The notes beneath the pieces are model-generated. The model was given only the letters and a program-made list of their open reading frames with translations, had not been told where the DNA came from and ran no database searches. The translations under genes and the position numbers were made by a program. From Nocardioides sp. ChNu-153 (lineage in GTDB: Bacteria > Actinomycetota > Actinomycetes > Propionibacteriales > Nocardioidaceae): a stretch of DNA of 64,000 nt. Every line of letters begins with the position of its first letter. The first letter of the stretch is position 1. Positions 8,014-14,699 of this stretch are shown here, one piece after another. The stretch lies in assembly GCF_030466625.1 (NCBI RefSeq), contig NZ_JADEVT010000006.1:1-64000 (forward strand). The letters are read 5' to 3'.

Positions 8014-9012
8014 CTACGGAGTCCCCGGGACGAAGCGGACCTCCGCCGGGCCGGTGCGCTCCCAGTGCCACGCGAACGCCCGGCCGAGCGCGTCGAGCGT
8101 CCGCTCCAGGCCGGCGGCGGGCGGCACGTGCACGGACAGGTGGAACGGGGCCGCGGCGCGGCCCTCCGGGGCCTCCTCGACGACGAGCACGGGTACGGCG
8201 AGCACCCGCGCCAGCGCGTCGGCCAGGTCGCCGGGGCTCGCGGGCGCGCCGAAGCCGTCGGCCAGGTCCGCGGGGTCGACCTCGGCGGCGAGCGCGGCGA
8301 CCACGGCCTCGCGTGCGCCGTACCCGAACATGTCGCGGGCGGGGTCGCGGACGAGCCCGCGGGCGCCGGCGCCGTCCTCGTCCGGGGGCAGCACGAGGTC
8401 GGCACGGCCACGCAGGAGCACCAGCGGCCGGCCCGAGAGCTTGCCCTGCGCGAGCTCGGCCGCACCGGCGATCTCGTCGGCGACCGCGGGGGCGGTGACG
8501 GCCAGCTCGTTGCCGTAGCCGTCGACGCGACCCGCGTGGTCGTCGAGCACGCGGAGGCCCGCGGCGCCCACGGCGATGTCGGTCTGGCCCTCGCGCCACG
8601 CGCGGCCGGCGGTGTCGGTGACGACGACGCCGACGTTGACGCCGGTGCGCTCGCGCAGCCCGGCACGCAGGGCGCGGGCGGAGGCGTCGGGGTCGGCCGG
8701 GAGGGGTACGACGGAGCCCCGCGCCACGTTCGAGGCGTCCACGCCGGCCGCAGCGAGGGTGAGGCCGTGGCGGGTGCGGGAGATGCGGGTGGGACCGCGG
8801 CGGGCCACGACGCGGACGGTCTCGGCGTCGACGAGGGCCTCGCGGTCACCGGCGCGCACGCGTCCCTCCGCCTTCGCGACCACCTTGCTCGTGACGACGA
8901 CGACGTCGCCGTCGACCGGTGCGAGCAGGTCGGCGACCAGGGCGACCAGGTCGGTGTCGGCCGCGACCTCGCCGACCCCCTCGGGCGCGACGAGCTCGAC
9001 GCGTCCGACCAC
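8014..9012 (-). CDS. fbiB: Coenzyme F420-0:L-glutamate ligase, single-domain FbiB
   Basis: FbiB adds glutamates to F420-0 using GTP. The 332-aa protein has the CofE-type ligase domain over about residues 1-245: DVVVVTSKVVAKAEGRV near the start, then VVVTDTAGRAWREGQTDIAVG and VDGYGNELAVTAPAVADEIA, which hold metal- and substrate-binding residues. Mycobacterial FbiB is about 448 aa with a C-terminal FMN-binding nitroreductase-like domain; here only about 90 residues follow, ending in FHLSVHVPPAAGLE and VRFVPGTP, and they do not look like that domain. The GTG start lies one base after the fbiA stop (TGAGGTG), so the pair is translationally coupled. Confidence 0.9.
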   Translation of the reverse strand: MVGRVELVAPEGVGEVAADTDLVALVADLLAPVDGDVVVVTSKVVAKAEGRVRAGDREALVDAETVRVVARRGPTRISRTRHGLTLAAAGVDASNVARGSVVPLPADPDASARALRAGLRERTGVNVGVVVTDTAGRAWREGQTDIAVGAAGLRVLDDHAGRVDGYGNELAVTAPAVADEIAGAAELAQGKLSGRPLVLLRGRADLVLPPDEDGAGARGLVRDPARDMFGYGAREAVVAALAAEVDPADLADGFGAPASPGDLADALARVLAVPVLVVEEAPEGRAAAPFHLSVHVPPAAGLERTLDALGRAFAWHWERTGPAEVRFVPGTP

Positions 9013-9013
9013 C

Positions 9014-10054
9014 TCAGGCCTCCCGGTCGGCGCGCAGCTCCAGCGCCATGCCGACGGCGGCCGCGGCCATGGCGGCGGTGGCGTCGTGGTCGCTCATCAT
9101 GAGCGGCACGGCGCGGGTCGGGACCCCGGCGGCCTCGGCGACGGCCACCTGGTCCGCGTCGCGCTCGTCGACCAGCCAGCCGTCGAGCACGCCGCCGTTC
9201 GCGCGGGCGCCGTAGTGCGCGCCCACCGCCCCGGCGGTGACCTCGACGCCGATGGCCTCCAGCAGCTGCCGCGCCATCCCGCGCACGGGGGCGCCGCCCA
9301 CGATGGGGGAGAGGCCGACCACGGGGGCGTCGGAGGCGGCCAGCGCCGCCCGCACCCCGGGGACGCCGAGGATGGTGCCGACCGAGACGACCGGGTTCGA
9401 CGGCGGGAGGAGGACGACGTCGGTCTCCGTCAGGGCCTCCACCACGCCCGGGGCGGGCTCGGACTCGTCGAGGCCGACGAAGACGAGGGCCTCGGCGGGC
9501 ACCTCGGCGCGCAGGCGCACCCAGTACTCCTGGAAGTGCACGACCCGGCGGCCGCTGGGGGCGTCGGGGTCCGCGATCGCCACGTGGGTCTCGACGCGGT
9601 CGTCGGTCATCGGCAGCAGCCGCACGCCGGGCTGCCAGCGCCGGCACAGGGCCGTGGTGATGTCCGAGAGCGGGTAGCCCGCCTCGAGCAGCTGCGTGCG
9701 CACCAGGTGGGTGGCCACGTCGCGGTCGCCGAGGCCGAACCACGTCGGCTCCACGCCGTACGCGGCGAGCTCCTCCTTGACGCTCCACGTCTCGTCGCGC
9801 CGGCCCCAGCCGCGCTCGAGGTCGATGCCGTCGCCGAGCGTGTACATGACGGTGTCGAGGTCGGGGCAGACCTTGAGGCCGTGGACCCAGATGTCGTCGG
9901 CGGTGTTGGCCACCACGGTGACCTCGGTGTCGGCCGACGCGCCGGGCACGAGCCCGTGCGCGAGGCCGTGCCGCAGGCCCTGGAGGAAGCGTGCGCCGCC
10001 CATGCCGCCCGAGAGCACGGTGACGCGCCGCACGGGGGTGCCGGGAGCGCTCAT
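9014..10054 (-). CDS. fbiA: 2-phospho-L-lactate/phosphoenolpyruvate transferase FbiA (CofD)
   Basis: FbiA transfers the phospholactyl or phosphoenolpyruvyl group from its GDP-activated donor to the deazaflavin Fo, giving (dehydro-)F420-0. The 346-aa product shows the CofD signatures VTVLSGGMGGARFLQGL at the N-terminus, VVANTADDIWVHGLKVCPD (Asp residues for Mg), TLGDGIDLERGWGRRDE, and PPSNPVVSVGTILGVPGV. Length fits the family (about 330 aa). It is the first gene of fbiA-fbiB. Gene order with whiB2 divergent next door matches M. tuberculosis Rv3260c-Rv3262. Confidence 0.95.
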   Translation of the reverse strand: MSAPGTPVRRVTVLSGGMGGARFLQGLRHGLAHGLVPGASADTEVTVVANTADDIWVHGLKVCPDLDTVMYTLGDGIDLERGWGRRDETWSVKEELAAYGVEPTWFGLGDRDVATHLVRTQLLEAGYPLSDITTALCRRWQPGVRLLPMTDDRVETHVAIADPDAPSGRRVVHFQEYWVRLRAEVPAEALVFVGLDESEPAPGVVEALTETDVVLLPPSNPVVSVGTILGVPGVRAALAASDAPVVGLSPIVGGAPVRGMARQLLEAIGVEVTAGAVGAHYGARANGGVLDGWLVDERDADQVAVAEAAGVPTRAVPLMMSDHDATAAMAAAAVGMALELRADREA

Positions 10055-10165
10055 GGAACCACCCTGCCCGATGATCGGGTCCGACCTCGCGCCGGGGCCG
10101 ACGGGCGGACCCGGGACCAGGGTCCCGGATCACCCCTCCGGGTGCCCCTCTACCAGATGACGGGC

Positions 10166-10194
10166 TTGACTTCGGGGTACGACAGGCATGTAAT
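10166..10194 (+). promoter_or_regulatory. Promoter upstream of whiB2 (TTGACT-17-TGTAAT)
   Basis: TTGACT (10166-10171) and TGTAAT (10189-10194) are separated by exactly 17 bases, a good housekeeping-type match. Transcription would start near 10201, leaving a leader of about 145 nt before the GTG at 10346. The 291-bp gap between fbiA and whiB2 holds no other gene. Confidence 0.55.
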
Positions 10195-10345
10195 TCCCAC
10201 AGTGTCGTTACGGTGTGACCTGCTGGTGGAGCAGTACCCCCGGACGCCACGTGTGCTCGTCGCAGACCCCCCGACGTCGTGGTGGGGGTCGTGTGCGCGG
10301 CAGCAGGGTCAGCTGGGTCGGAGTCGGGTCGAAAGGTCGGGTGCG

Positions 10346-10603
10346 GTGAACGAACTGGATCTCGTGGACGAGGACTCGGCGGAGCTGGGGTGGCAGGAGC
10401 GCGCGCTGTGCGCCCAGACCGACCCCGAGTCGTTCTTCCCGGAGAAGGGCGGCTCCACGCGGGAGGCCAAGAAGGTCTGCCTGACGTGCGAGGTCAAGGA
10501 CGAGTGCCTGGAGTACGCGCTGCTCAACGACGAGCGCTTCGGCATCTGGGGTGGTCTCTCCGAGCGCGAGCGCCGCAAGCTGAAGAAGCGCGCAGCCGTC
10601 TGA
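10346..10603 (+). CDS. whiB2: WhiB-family Fe-S regulator (WhiB2/WhmD-like)
   Basis: WhiB proteins bind a [4Fe-4S] cluster and sigma factor region 4 to control transcription; WhiB2 types act in septation and division. The 85-aa product has the four cluster cysteines: ALCAQTDPESFFPEKGG, then VCLTCEVKDECLEYAL (CxxC and C). The GIWGG beta-turn follows, then the basic tail SERERRKLKKRAAV. The GTG start gives the usual WhiB length; a longer frame upstream is not WhiB-like. AAAGG lies about ten bases before the GTG. The assignment to WhiB2 rests on being divergent from fbiA, as Rv3260c is. Confidence 0.93.
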   Translation: MNELDLVDEDSAELGWQERALCAQTDPESFFPEKGGSTREAKKVCLTCEVKDECLEYALLNDERFGIWGGLSERERRKLKKRAAV

Positions 10604-10624
10604 GGCGGCTGCGTGCCGCCTGAG

Positions 10625-10630
10625 TAGGCT
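10625..10630 (+). promoter_or_regulatory. -10 box TAGGCT before the CobW-like gene
   Basis: TAGGCT lies eight bases before the GTG at 10639, consistent with a leaderless or near-leaderless transcript separate from whiB2, which ends 35 bases upstream of the start. Confidence 0.4.
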
Positions 10631-10638
10631 CGCGCCTC

Positions 10639-11676
10639 GTGGTGGAGCCCGTACCGGTCGTCGTCGTGGCGGGCAGCCTCGGCGCCGGCAAGACCACGGT
10701 CGTCAACCACCTGCTGCGCCACAGCGCCGACACGCGGGTGGGCGTGATCGTCAACGACTTCGGTGACGTCGACGTCGACGGCCTGCTCGTGGCCGGCCAG
10801 GCCGACATGATGTTCTCCGCCACCGGCGGCTGCCTGTGCTGCGCCGCCGACCACGGCGCGATCGCCGACTTCATCACCCGCCTCACGGCCCCGCGGGCCG
10901 GCATCGACGTGGTGGTCGTGGAGGCCAGCGGCGTGGCCGACCCCGGAGTGCTCGTGCAGCGCGTCGTCGGAGACCTGGGCCGCCGGGCCCGCTTCGGCGG
11001 CCTTGTCCTGCTCGTCGACGCCGAGAACACGCCCACCGTCGACGAGGGCGGTGACCTGCACCGCCGGCTCACCGCGGCCGACCTCGTCGTGCTGACGAAG
11101 GCCGACCGCGTGGACGCCGGGCACCTCGCCCGTCTGCGGGCACGGCTGCGGGTCCTCGTCCCCGGCCGCCCCGTCACCGTCGCCCGCCAGGGCGCCCTCG
11201 ACCCCTCCCTGCTCTTCGACCTGCGGCACGACCCGCACCGGCAGCTGACGCTGGGCGACATCCGGGCCGACGAGCACGCGCACCTGCACACGCCGTACCG
11301 GTCGGTGAGCTGGACCCACCCGGGCCCGCTGCACCCCGCGCGCCTCGCGACGCTGCTGGCCTCGGGGGTGCCCGAGGCGTTCCGCGTCAAGGGGTTCGTG
11401 GGCATCGACGTGCCCGGCGTGCCGGCGCGCTGGACCGTGCACCGGGTGGGGCGGCACGTGCGCATCACGCCGGGTGTGCCGAGCGGCGTCCGCGGCTGCT
11501 CCCTCGTCCTCATCGGGCCCGAGCTCGGCGGGTCGGCGTACGACGCCCTCGGCGACGTCGTGCAGCGGCCCGGCGAGGAGGTCGACCGCGACGCGTTCGG
11601 GGGCTTCGAGCGGTTCGTCCCCGTTCGGCTGCGGCCCCCGCCGCCGGAGGACCGCGACGGCGCGACCTCCGACTGA
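10639..11676 (+). CDS. CobW/COG0523-type G3E GTPase, putative metal chaperone
   Basis: COG0523 GTPases deliver metals such as zinc or cobalt to client proteins. The 345-aa protein has Walker A GSLGAGKTT, VIVNDFGDVDVD (switch/Mg region), the family's metal-binding CxCC motif in GGCLCCA, VVVEASGVADP, and the guanine-recognition TKAD. The C-terminal third (HPARLATLLASGVPEAFRVKG on) fits a CobW_C domain. No His-rich tail is present, so the metal cannot be guessed. It follows whiB2 by 35 bp with its own -10 box. No zinc-uptake operator (Zur box) was recognised. Confidence 0.85.
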   Translation: MVEPVPVVVVAGSLGAGKTTVVNHLLRHSADTRVGVIVNDFGDVDVDGLLVAGQADMMFSATGGCLCCAADHGAIADFITRLTAPRAGIDVVVVEASGVADPGVLVQRVVGDLGRRARFGGLVLLVDAENTPTVDEGGDLHRRLTAADLVVLTKADRVDAGHLARLRARLRVLVPGRPVTVARQGALDPSLLFDLRHDPHRQLTLGDIRADEHAHLHTPYRSVSWTHPGPLHPARLATLLASGVPEAFRVKGFVGIDVPGVPARWTVHRVGRHVRITPGVPSGVRGCSLVLIGPELGGSAYDALGDVVQRPGEEVDRDAFGGFERFVPVRLRPPPPEDRDGATSD

Positions 11677-11700
11677 CCGGTCCGTCCGGGGCTGCTGTCG

Positions 11701-11731
11701 TACGCTCGCCCCGGACCGATCGAACGATCGG
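11701..11731 (+). promoter_or_regulatory. -10 TACGCT plus palindromic operator before the nitroreductase operon
   Basis: TACGCT (11701-11706) is a likely -10 box. Downstream, a perfect palindrome CCGATCG-AA-CGATCGG (11716-11731) sits where transcription would begin, a classic position for a repressor. No regulator gene is adjacent. Confidence 0.5.
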
Positions 11732-11758
11732 CCCGGTGCGGACGGGGAGGGGCGCGTG

Positions 11759-12508
11759 GTGCAGCTCGTGGAGGACGGCGGACCCGCGGGGACCGGCGGG
11801 GGACCGGACGGCGCGCCGGCGTCGGCGCTCGAGGAGCTGCTCGCGCGGCGGCACAGCTGCCGGGCCTTCCTCCCGGACCCGGTCGCGCCGGAGACCTTCG
11901 CCGCGATCTTCGGGCTGGCGCAGCGCACCGCCTCCTGGTGCAACACGCAGCCCTGGCAGGTGCACCTCGTCACCGGCGAGGCCGTGCCGGAGTTCGCGCA
12001 GCACCTCGAGACCGCGGTGCTGACCGCGCCGGGGTCGTCCGACCTGCCGATGCCCGAGGGGTACGCGGGGGTGTACGCCGACCGCCGCCGCGCCTCGGGG
12101 TTCGCGCTCTACGAGAGCCTCGGCATCGCGCGGGAGGACAAGGAGGCCCGGGGCCTGCAGATGTTCCGCAACTTCTCGTTCTTCGGCGCGCCCCACGTCG
12201 CGGTCGTCACCACCGACCGCCAGCAGGGCACGTACGGCGCGATCGACTGCGGCGGGTACGTCGCGAACCTGCTGAACGCGGCCGCCGCCCACGGCGTGGC
12301 GTCGTGCCCCCAGGCGGCGATCGCCATGTACTCCGGCGCGGTGCACGAGTTCCTCGCCCTGCCCGAGGACCGGCTCGTCGTCTGCGCCGTCGCGCTCGGC
12401 CACGCCGACCCGGAGCACCCGGTCAACGCGTTCCGCACCGACCGCGCCCCCGTCGCCGACGTCCTGACCGTCGTCGACCGCCGCCCCACCGCCGAGGAGA
12501 CCCGATGA
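11759..12508 (+). CDS. Nitroreductase-family FMN oxidoreductase
   Basis: The product (249 aa) belongs to the FMN-dependent nitroreductase fold. Motifs are ELLARRHSCRAF (FMN phosphate-binding Arg/Ser), RTASWCNTQPWQ (the usual PSxxNxQPW loop), and IDCGGYVANLLNAAAAHG with SCPQAA near the C-terminal half. The chosen GTG has GGAGG eight bases upstream; a second GTG lies one codon earlier. The stop overlaps the next ATG (ATGA), so it is translationally coupled to an acyl-CoA dehydrogenase, suggesting a shared catabolic step. It was considered as a stand-in for the missing FbiB FMN domain, but it looks like a generic nitroreductase. Confidence 0.87.
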   Translation: MQLVEDGGPAGTGGGPDGAPASALEELLARRHSCRAFLPDPVAPETFAAIFGLAQRTASWCNTQPWQVHLVTGEAVPEFAQHLETAVLTAPGSSDLPMPEGYAGVYADRRRASGFALYESLGIAREDKEARGLQMFRNFSFFGAPHVAVVTTDRQQGTYGAIDCGGYVANLLNAAAAHGVASCPQAAIAMYSGAVHEFLALPEDRLVVCAVALGHADPEHPVNAFRTDRAPVADVLTVVDRRPTAEETR

Positions 12509-13761
12509 CCGACCTGCTCCCCACCGACGACCCCTTCGACGTGGCGGGGCTCGACCTCACGCCCTCGCCACGGGCGCGGGAGCTGCGGGGGTCGTTGGTG
12601 GAGTTCATGAACGACCACGTGTTCCCCGCCGAGGCGGAGTACACGGCGTACCGGGCCGCGGCCGGCCCCGACGACCACACGCTGCCGCCCGTGGTGGAGA
12701 CGCTCAAGGTCGAGGCACGGCGGCGCGGGCTGTGGAACCTCTTCATGCCCGACATCGGCGGCATCAGCCAGCTCGACTACGCGGGCCTGGCGGAGATCAC
12801 CGGGTGGAGCCTCGAGCTGGCGCCGGAGGCCATCAACGGCCAGGCTCCCGACACCGGCAACATGGAGCTGCTGCACCTGTTCGGCACGCCCGAGCAGCAG
12901 GAGCGCTGGCTGCAGCCGCTGCTCGACGGGGAGATCCGCTCCGCGTTCGCCATGACGGAGAAGGCGGTCGCCAGCAGCGACGCCACCAACATCGAGACCT
13001 CGATCGTGCGCGACGGCGACGAGTACGTCATCAACGGCCGCAAGTGGTGGACCTCCGGTGCCGCCGACCCGCGCTGCCGGCTGCTCATCGTCATGGGCAA
13101 GACCGACCCCGGCGCCGCCAAGCACCGGCAGCAGTCGATGGTGCTGGTGCCGATGGACTCGCCCGGTGTGGAGCTCGTGCGCGATCTCCCGGTGTTCGGT
13201 CGCCACGACCAGCACGGGCACTGCGAGGTGCTGCTCACCGACGTGCGCGTGCCCGTCACGAACGTGCTGGGGGAGGAGGGCGCCGGGTTCGCCCTCGCCC
13301 AGGCCCGCCTCGGCCCGGGGCGCATCCACCACTGCATGCGGGCGCTGGGCGCCGCCGAGCGGGCCATGGACCTGCTCGTACGGCGCGCCGGCAGCCGCGT
13401 CGCGTTCGGCAAGCCCCTGGCCGACCAGGGCATGGTGCAGCGCGACATCGCCGAGTCGCGCCTGGCCATCGAAGAGGCGCGGTTGCTCTGCCGGCACGCC
13501 GCCGCCGTCATCGACGCGCACGGCAACAAGGCGGCCGCCCCGCTGGTGTCGATGGCGAAGGTGTCGGTGCCGCGCGTGACGCTCGAGGTCATCGACCGCG
13601 CCATCCAGGTGCACGGCGGCGCGGGTGTCAGCGACGACGTGCCGCTGACGCTGATGTACGGCTGGCACCGCGCCATGCGCATCTTCGACGGCCCCGACGA
13701 GGTGCACCTGCGCACCATCGCCCGGTTCGAGGCCACCCGCGAGCGCGTCCTGCGCCCGTGA
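12505..13761 (+). CDS. Acyl-CoA dehydrogenase family flavoprotein
   Basis: Predicted FAD-dependent alpha,beta-dehydrogenation of an acyl-CoA. At 418 aa it has the ACAD layout: helical N-domain with GLWNLFMPDIGG, the FAD-contact stretch SAFAMTEKAVASSDA, INGRKWWTSGA, then VLGEEGAGFALAQARLGPGR, and the C-terminal IQVHGGAGVSDD and RIFDGPDEVHLRTIARFE. The last motif (DGPDEVHLRTIA) is typical of ACAD10/11-like enzymes, often for branched or hydroxylated acids. ATG overlaps the nitroreductase stop by 4 bp. Downstream is the hairpin-repeat array. Confidence 0.92.
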   Translation: MTDLLPTDDPFDVAGLDLTPSPRARELRGSLVEFMNDHVFPAEAEYTAYRAAAGPDDHTLPPVVETLKVEARRRGLWNLFMPDIGGISQLDYAGLAEITGWSLELAPEAINGQAPDTGNMELLHLFGTPEQQERWLQPLLDGEIRSAFAMTEKAVASSDATNIETSIVRDGDEYVINGRKWWTSGAADPRCRLLIVMGKTDPGAAKHRQQSMVLVPMDSPGVELVRDLPVFGRHDQHGHCEVLLTDVRVPVTNVLGEEGAGFALAQARLGPGRIHHCMRALGAAERAMDLLVRRAGSRVAFGKPLADQGMVQRDIAESRLAIEEARLLCRHAAAVIDAHGNKAAAPLVSMAKVSVPRVTLEVIDRAIQVHGGAGVSDDVPLTLMYGWHRAMRIFDGPDEVHLRTIARFEATRERVLRP

Positions 13762-13790
13762 CGCCCGGCTGGCCGGGCGCGGCGCGTCTC

Positions 13791-13870
13791 GGTGGTCGAG
13801 GAATGCGCTGCGCCCCGGTTGTGGTGGGCGCGCCAGCGCCCCGGTGGTCGAGGTGGGCGCTGCGCCCCGG
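13791..13870. repeat. Degenerate half-units of the GGTGGTTGAGG repeat
   Basis: Two partial copies start with GGTGGTCGAGG at 13791 and 13843 and each ends in CTGCGCCCCGG. They look like eroded left arms of the complete 106-bp units that follow. Confidence 0.7.
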
Positions 13871-13974
13871 TGGTTGAGGTGGGCGCGCCAGCGCCCCTCG
13901 AAACCACGGTGCGATCCGTGCACGTCTGCCGGCCCGTGGTTTCGAAGGCCGCCGGGGCGGCCACCTCAACCACC
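13869..13974. repeat. 106-bp inverted-repeat unit, copy 1
   Basis: The unit begins GGTGGTTGAGGTGG and ends CCACCTCAACCACC. Two 39-nt arms (13869-13907 and 13936-13974) are inverted copies at their ends; each arm also folds alone, for example GGGCGC/GCGCCC. A 28-nt centre with GATCCGTGCACG separates them. Such CCTCAACCACC hairpins are recalled as dispersed intergenic repeats in Nocardioides-type genomes. Confidence 0.85.
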
Positions 13975-13995
13975 GGCGGAGCCGTGGCGCGTCTC

Positions 13996-14101
13996 GGTGG
14001 TTGAGGTGGGCGCGCTAGCGCCCCTCGAAACCACGGTGCGATCCGTGCACGTCAGCCGGCTGGTGGTTTCGAGGGCCGCCGGGGCAGCCACCTCAACCAC
14101 C
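13996..14101. repeat. 106-bp inverted-repeat unit, copy 2
   Basis: This is a second, near-identical copy of the unit with the same length and arm positions, including the GATCCGTGCACGTC centre. It starts 127 bp after copy 1. Differences are scattered single bases. Confidence 0.85.
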
Positions 14102-14103
14102 GC

Positions 14104-14133
14104 GTGGCCGCCGGGGCGGCCACCTCAACCACC
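14104..14133. repeat. Extra right half-arm of the repeat
   Basis: GTGGCCGCCGGGGCGGCC followed by ACCTCAACCACC repeats the right arm of the unit without a left partner. The rest of the gap to 14178 shows nothing recognisable. Confidence 0.75.
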
Positions 14134-14178
14134 GGAAAGCCCCCTGGAGCCGGACGGAGCGCCGGGAACCGGGAGGGG

Positions 14179-14694
14179 CTACTCGCCCGGCGCGGCCGGG
14201 GGGCGGCCGGCGGCGTGGAGGGTCGCCGTACCGGCGCGGGCGTGGTCCACGGCGTCGGCCCAGACGCCCTCCCACCGCAGCCACGCGATCGCCGACGTCG
14301 GCATCGCGACCGCGTCGCCGGCGAGCGACGACGCCAGCTCGCCGAGGCCCGGCTCGTGGCCGACGAGCGCCACCGCGGGGAGCGCCGGGTCGAGCCCGGC
14401 GACGACGGCGAGCAGGTCGTCGGCGTCGAACGTGTAGACCCGCTCGTCGTGCACCACCGGCGGCGGGGCCGGGAGACCGGCCGCGACGAGCTCCCAGGTG
14501 GTCGCCGCGCGGACGGCCGGGGACACCACGGCGAGGTCGAGCCTCGGCCCGTGCGCGCCGAGCCACGCGCCCGCCTCGGTCGCCTGGCGCCGGCCGCGCG
14601 GCCCCACCGGCCGGTCGCGGTCGGGCACCCACGTGGACCAGTCCGACTTGCCGTGCCGCACGAGCACCAGGTGCCGTCCGGCGTCCACCGCCAC
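14179..14694 (-). CDS. Histidine phosphatase superfamily protein (SixA-like)
   Basis: The 171-aa product has the catalytic motif LVLVRHGKSDW (nucleophile His with the RHG signature), DRPVGPRGRRQA, VVSPAVRAATTWEL (phosphate-binding Arg), and the second catalytic His in VALVGHEPGLGELAS. This matches the short SixA branch that dephosphorylates phosphohistidine or small phosphoesters. The GTG start is five bases after the stop of the molybdenum subunit, so it is translated as the fourth gene of that operon. Its link to the aldehyde oxidoreductase is unexplained. The stop TAG is at 14179-14181. Confidence 0.9.
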   Translation of the reverse strand: MAVDAGRHLVLVRHGKSDWSTWVPDRDRPVGPRGRRQATEAGAWLGAHGPRLDLAVVSPAVRAATTWELVAAGLPAPPPVVHDERVYTFDADDLLAVVAGLDPALPAVALVGHEPGLGELASSLAGDAVAMPTSAIAWLRWEGVWADAVDHARAGTATLHAAGRPPAAPGE

Positions 14695-14699
14695 CGGCG

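Noticed and set aside
11759..12508. Stand-alone replacement for the missing FbiB C-terminal domain
   Set aside because: The protein looks like a generic nitroreductase and is translationally coupled to an acyl-CoA dehydrogenase, not to F420 genes.
13791..14133. CRISPR-like array
   Set aside because: Spacing is irregular, the units are long nested hairpins rather than short repeats with unique spacers, and no cas gene is present.
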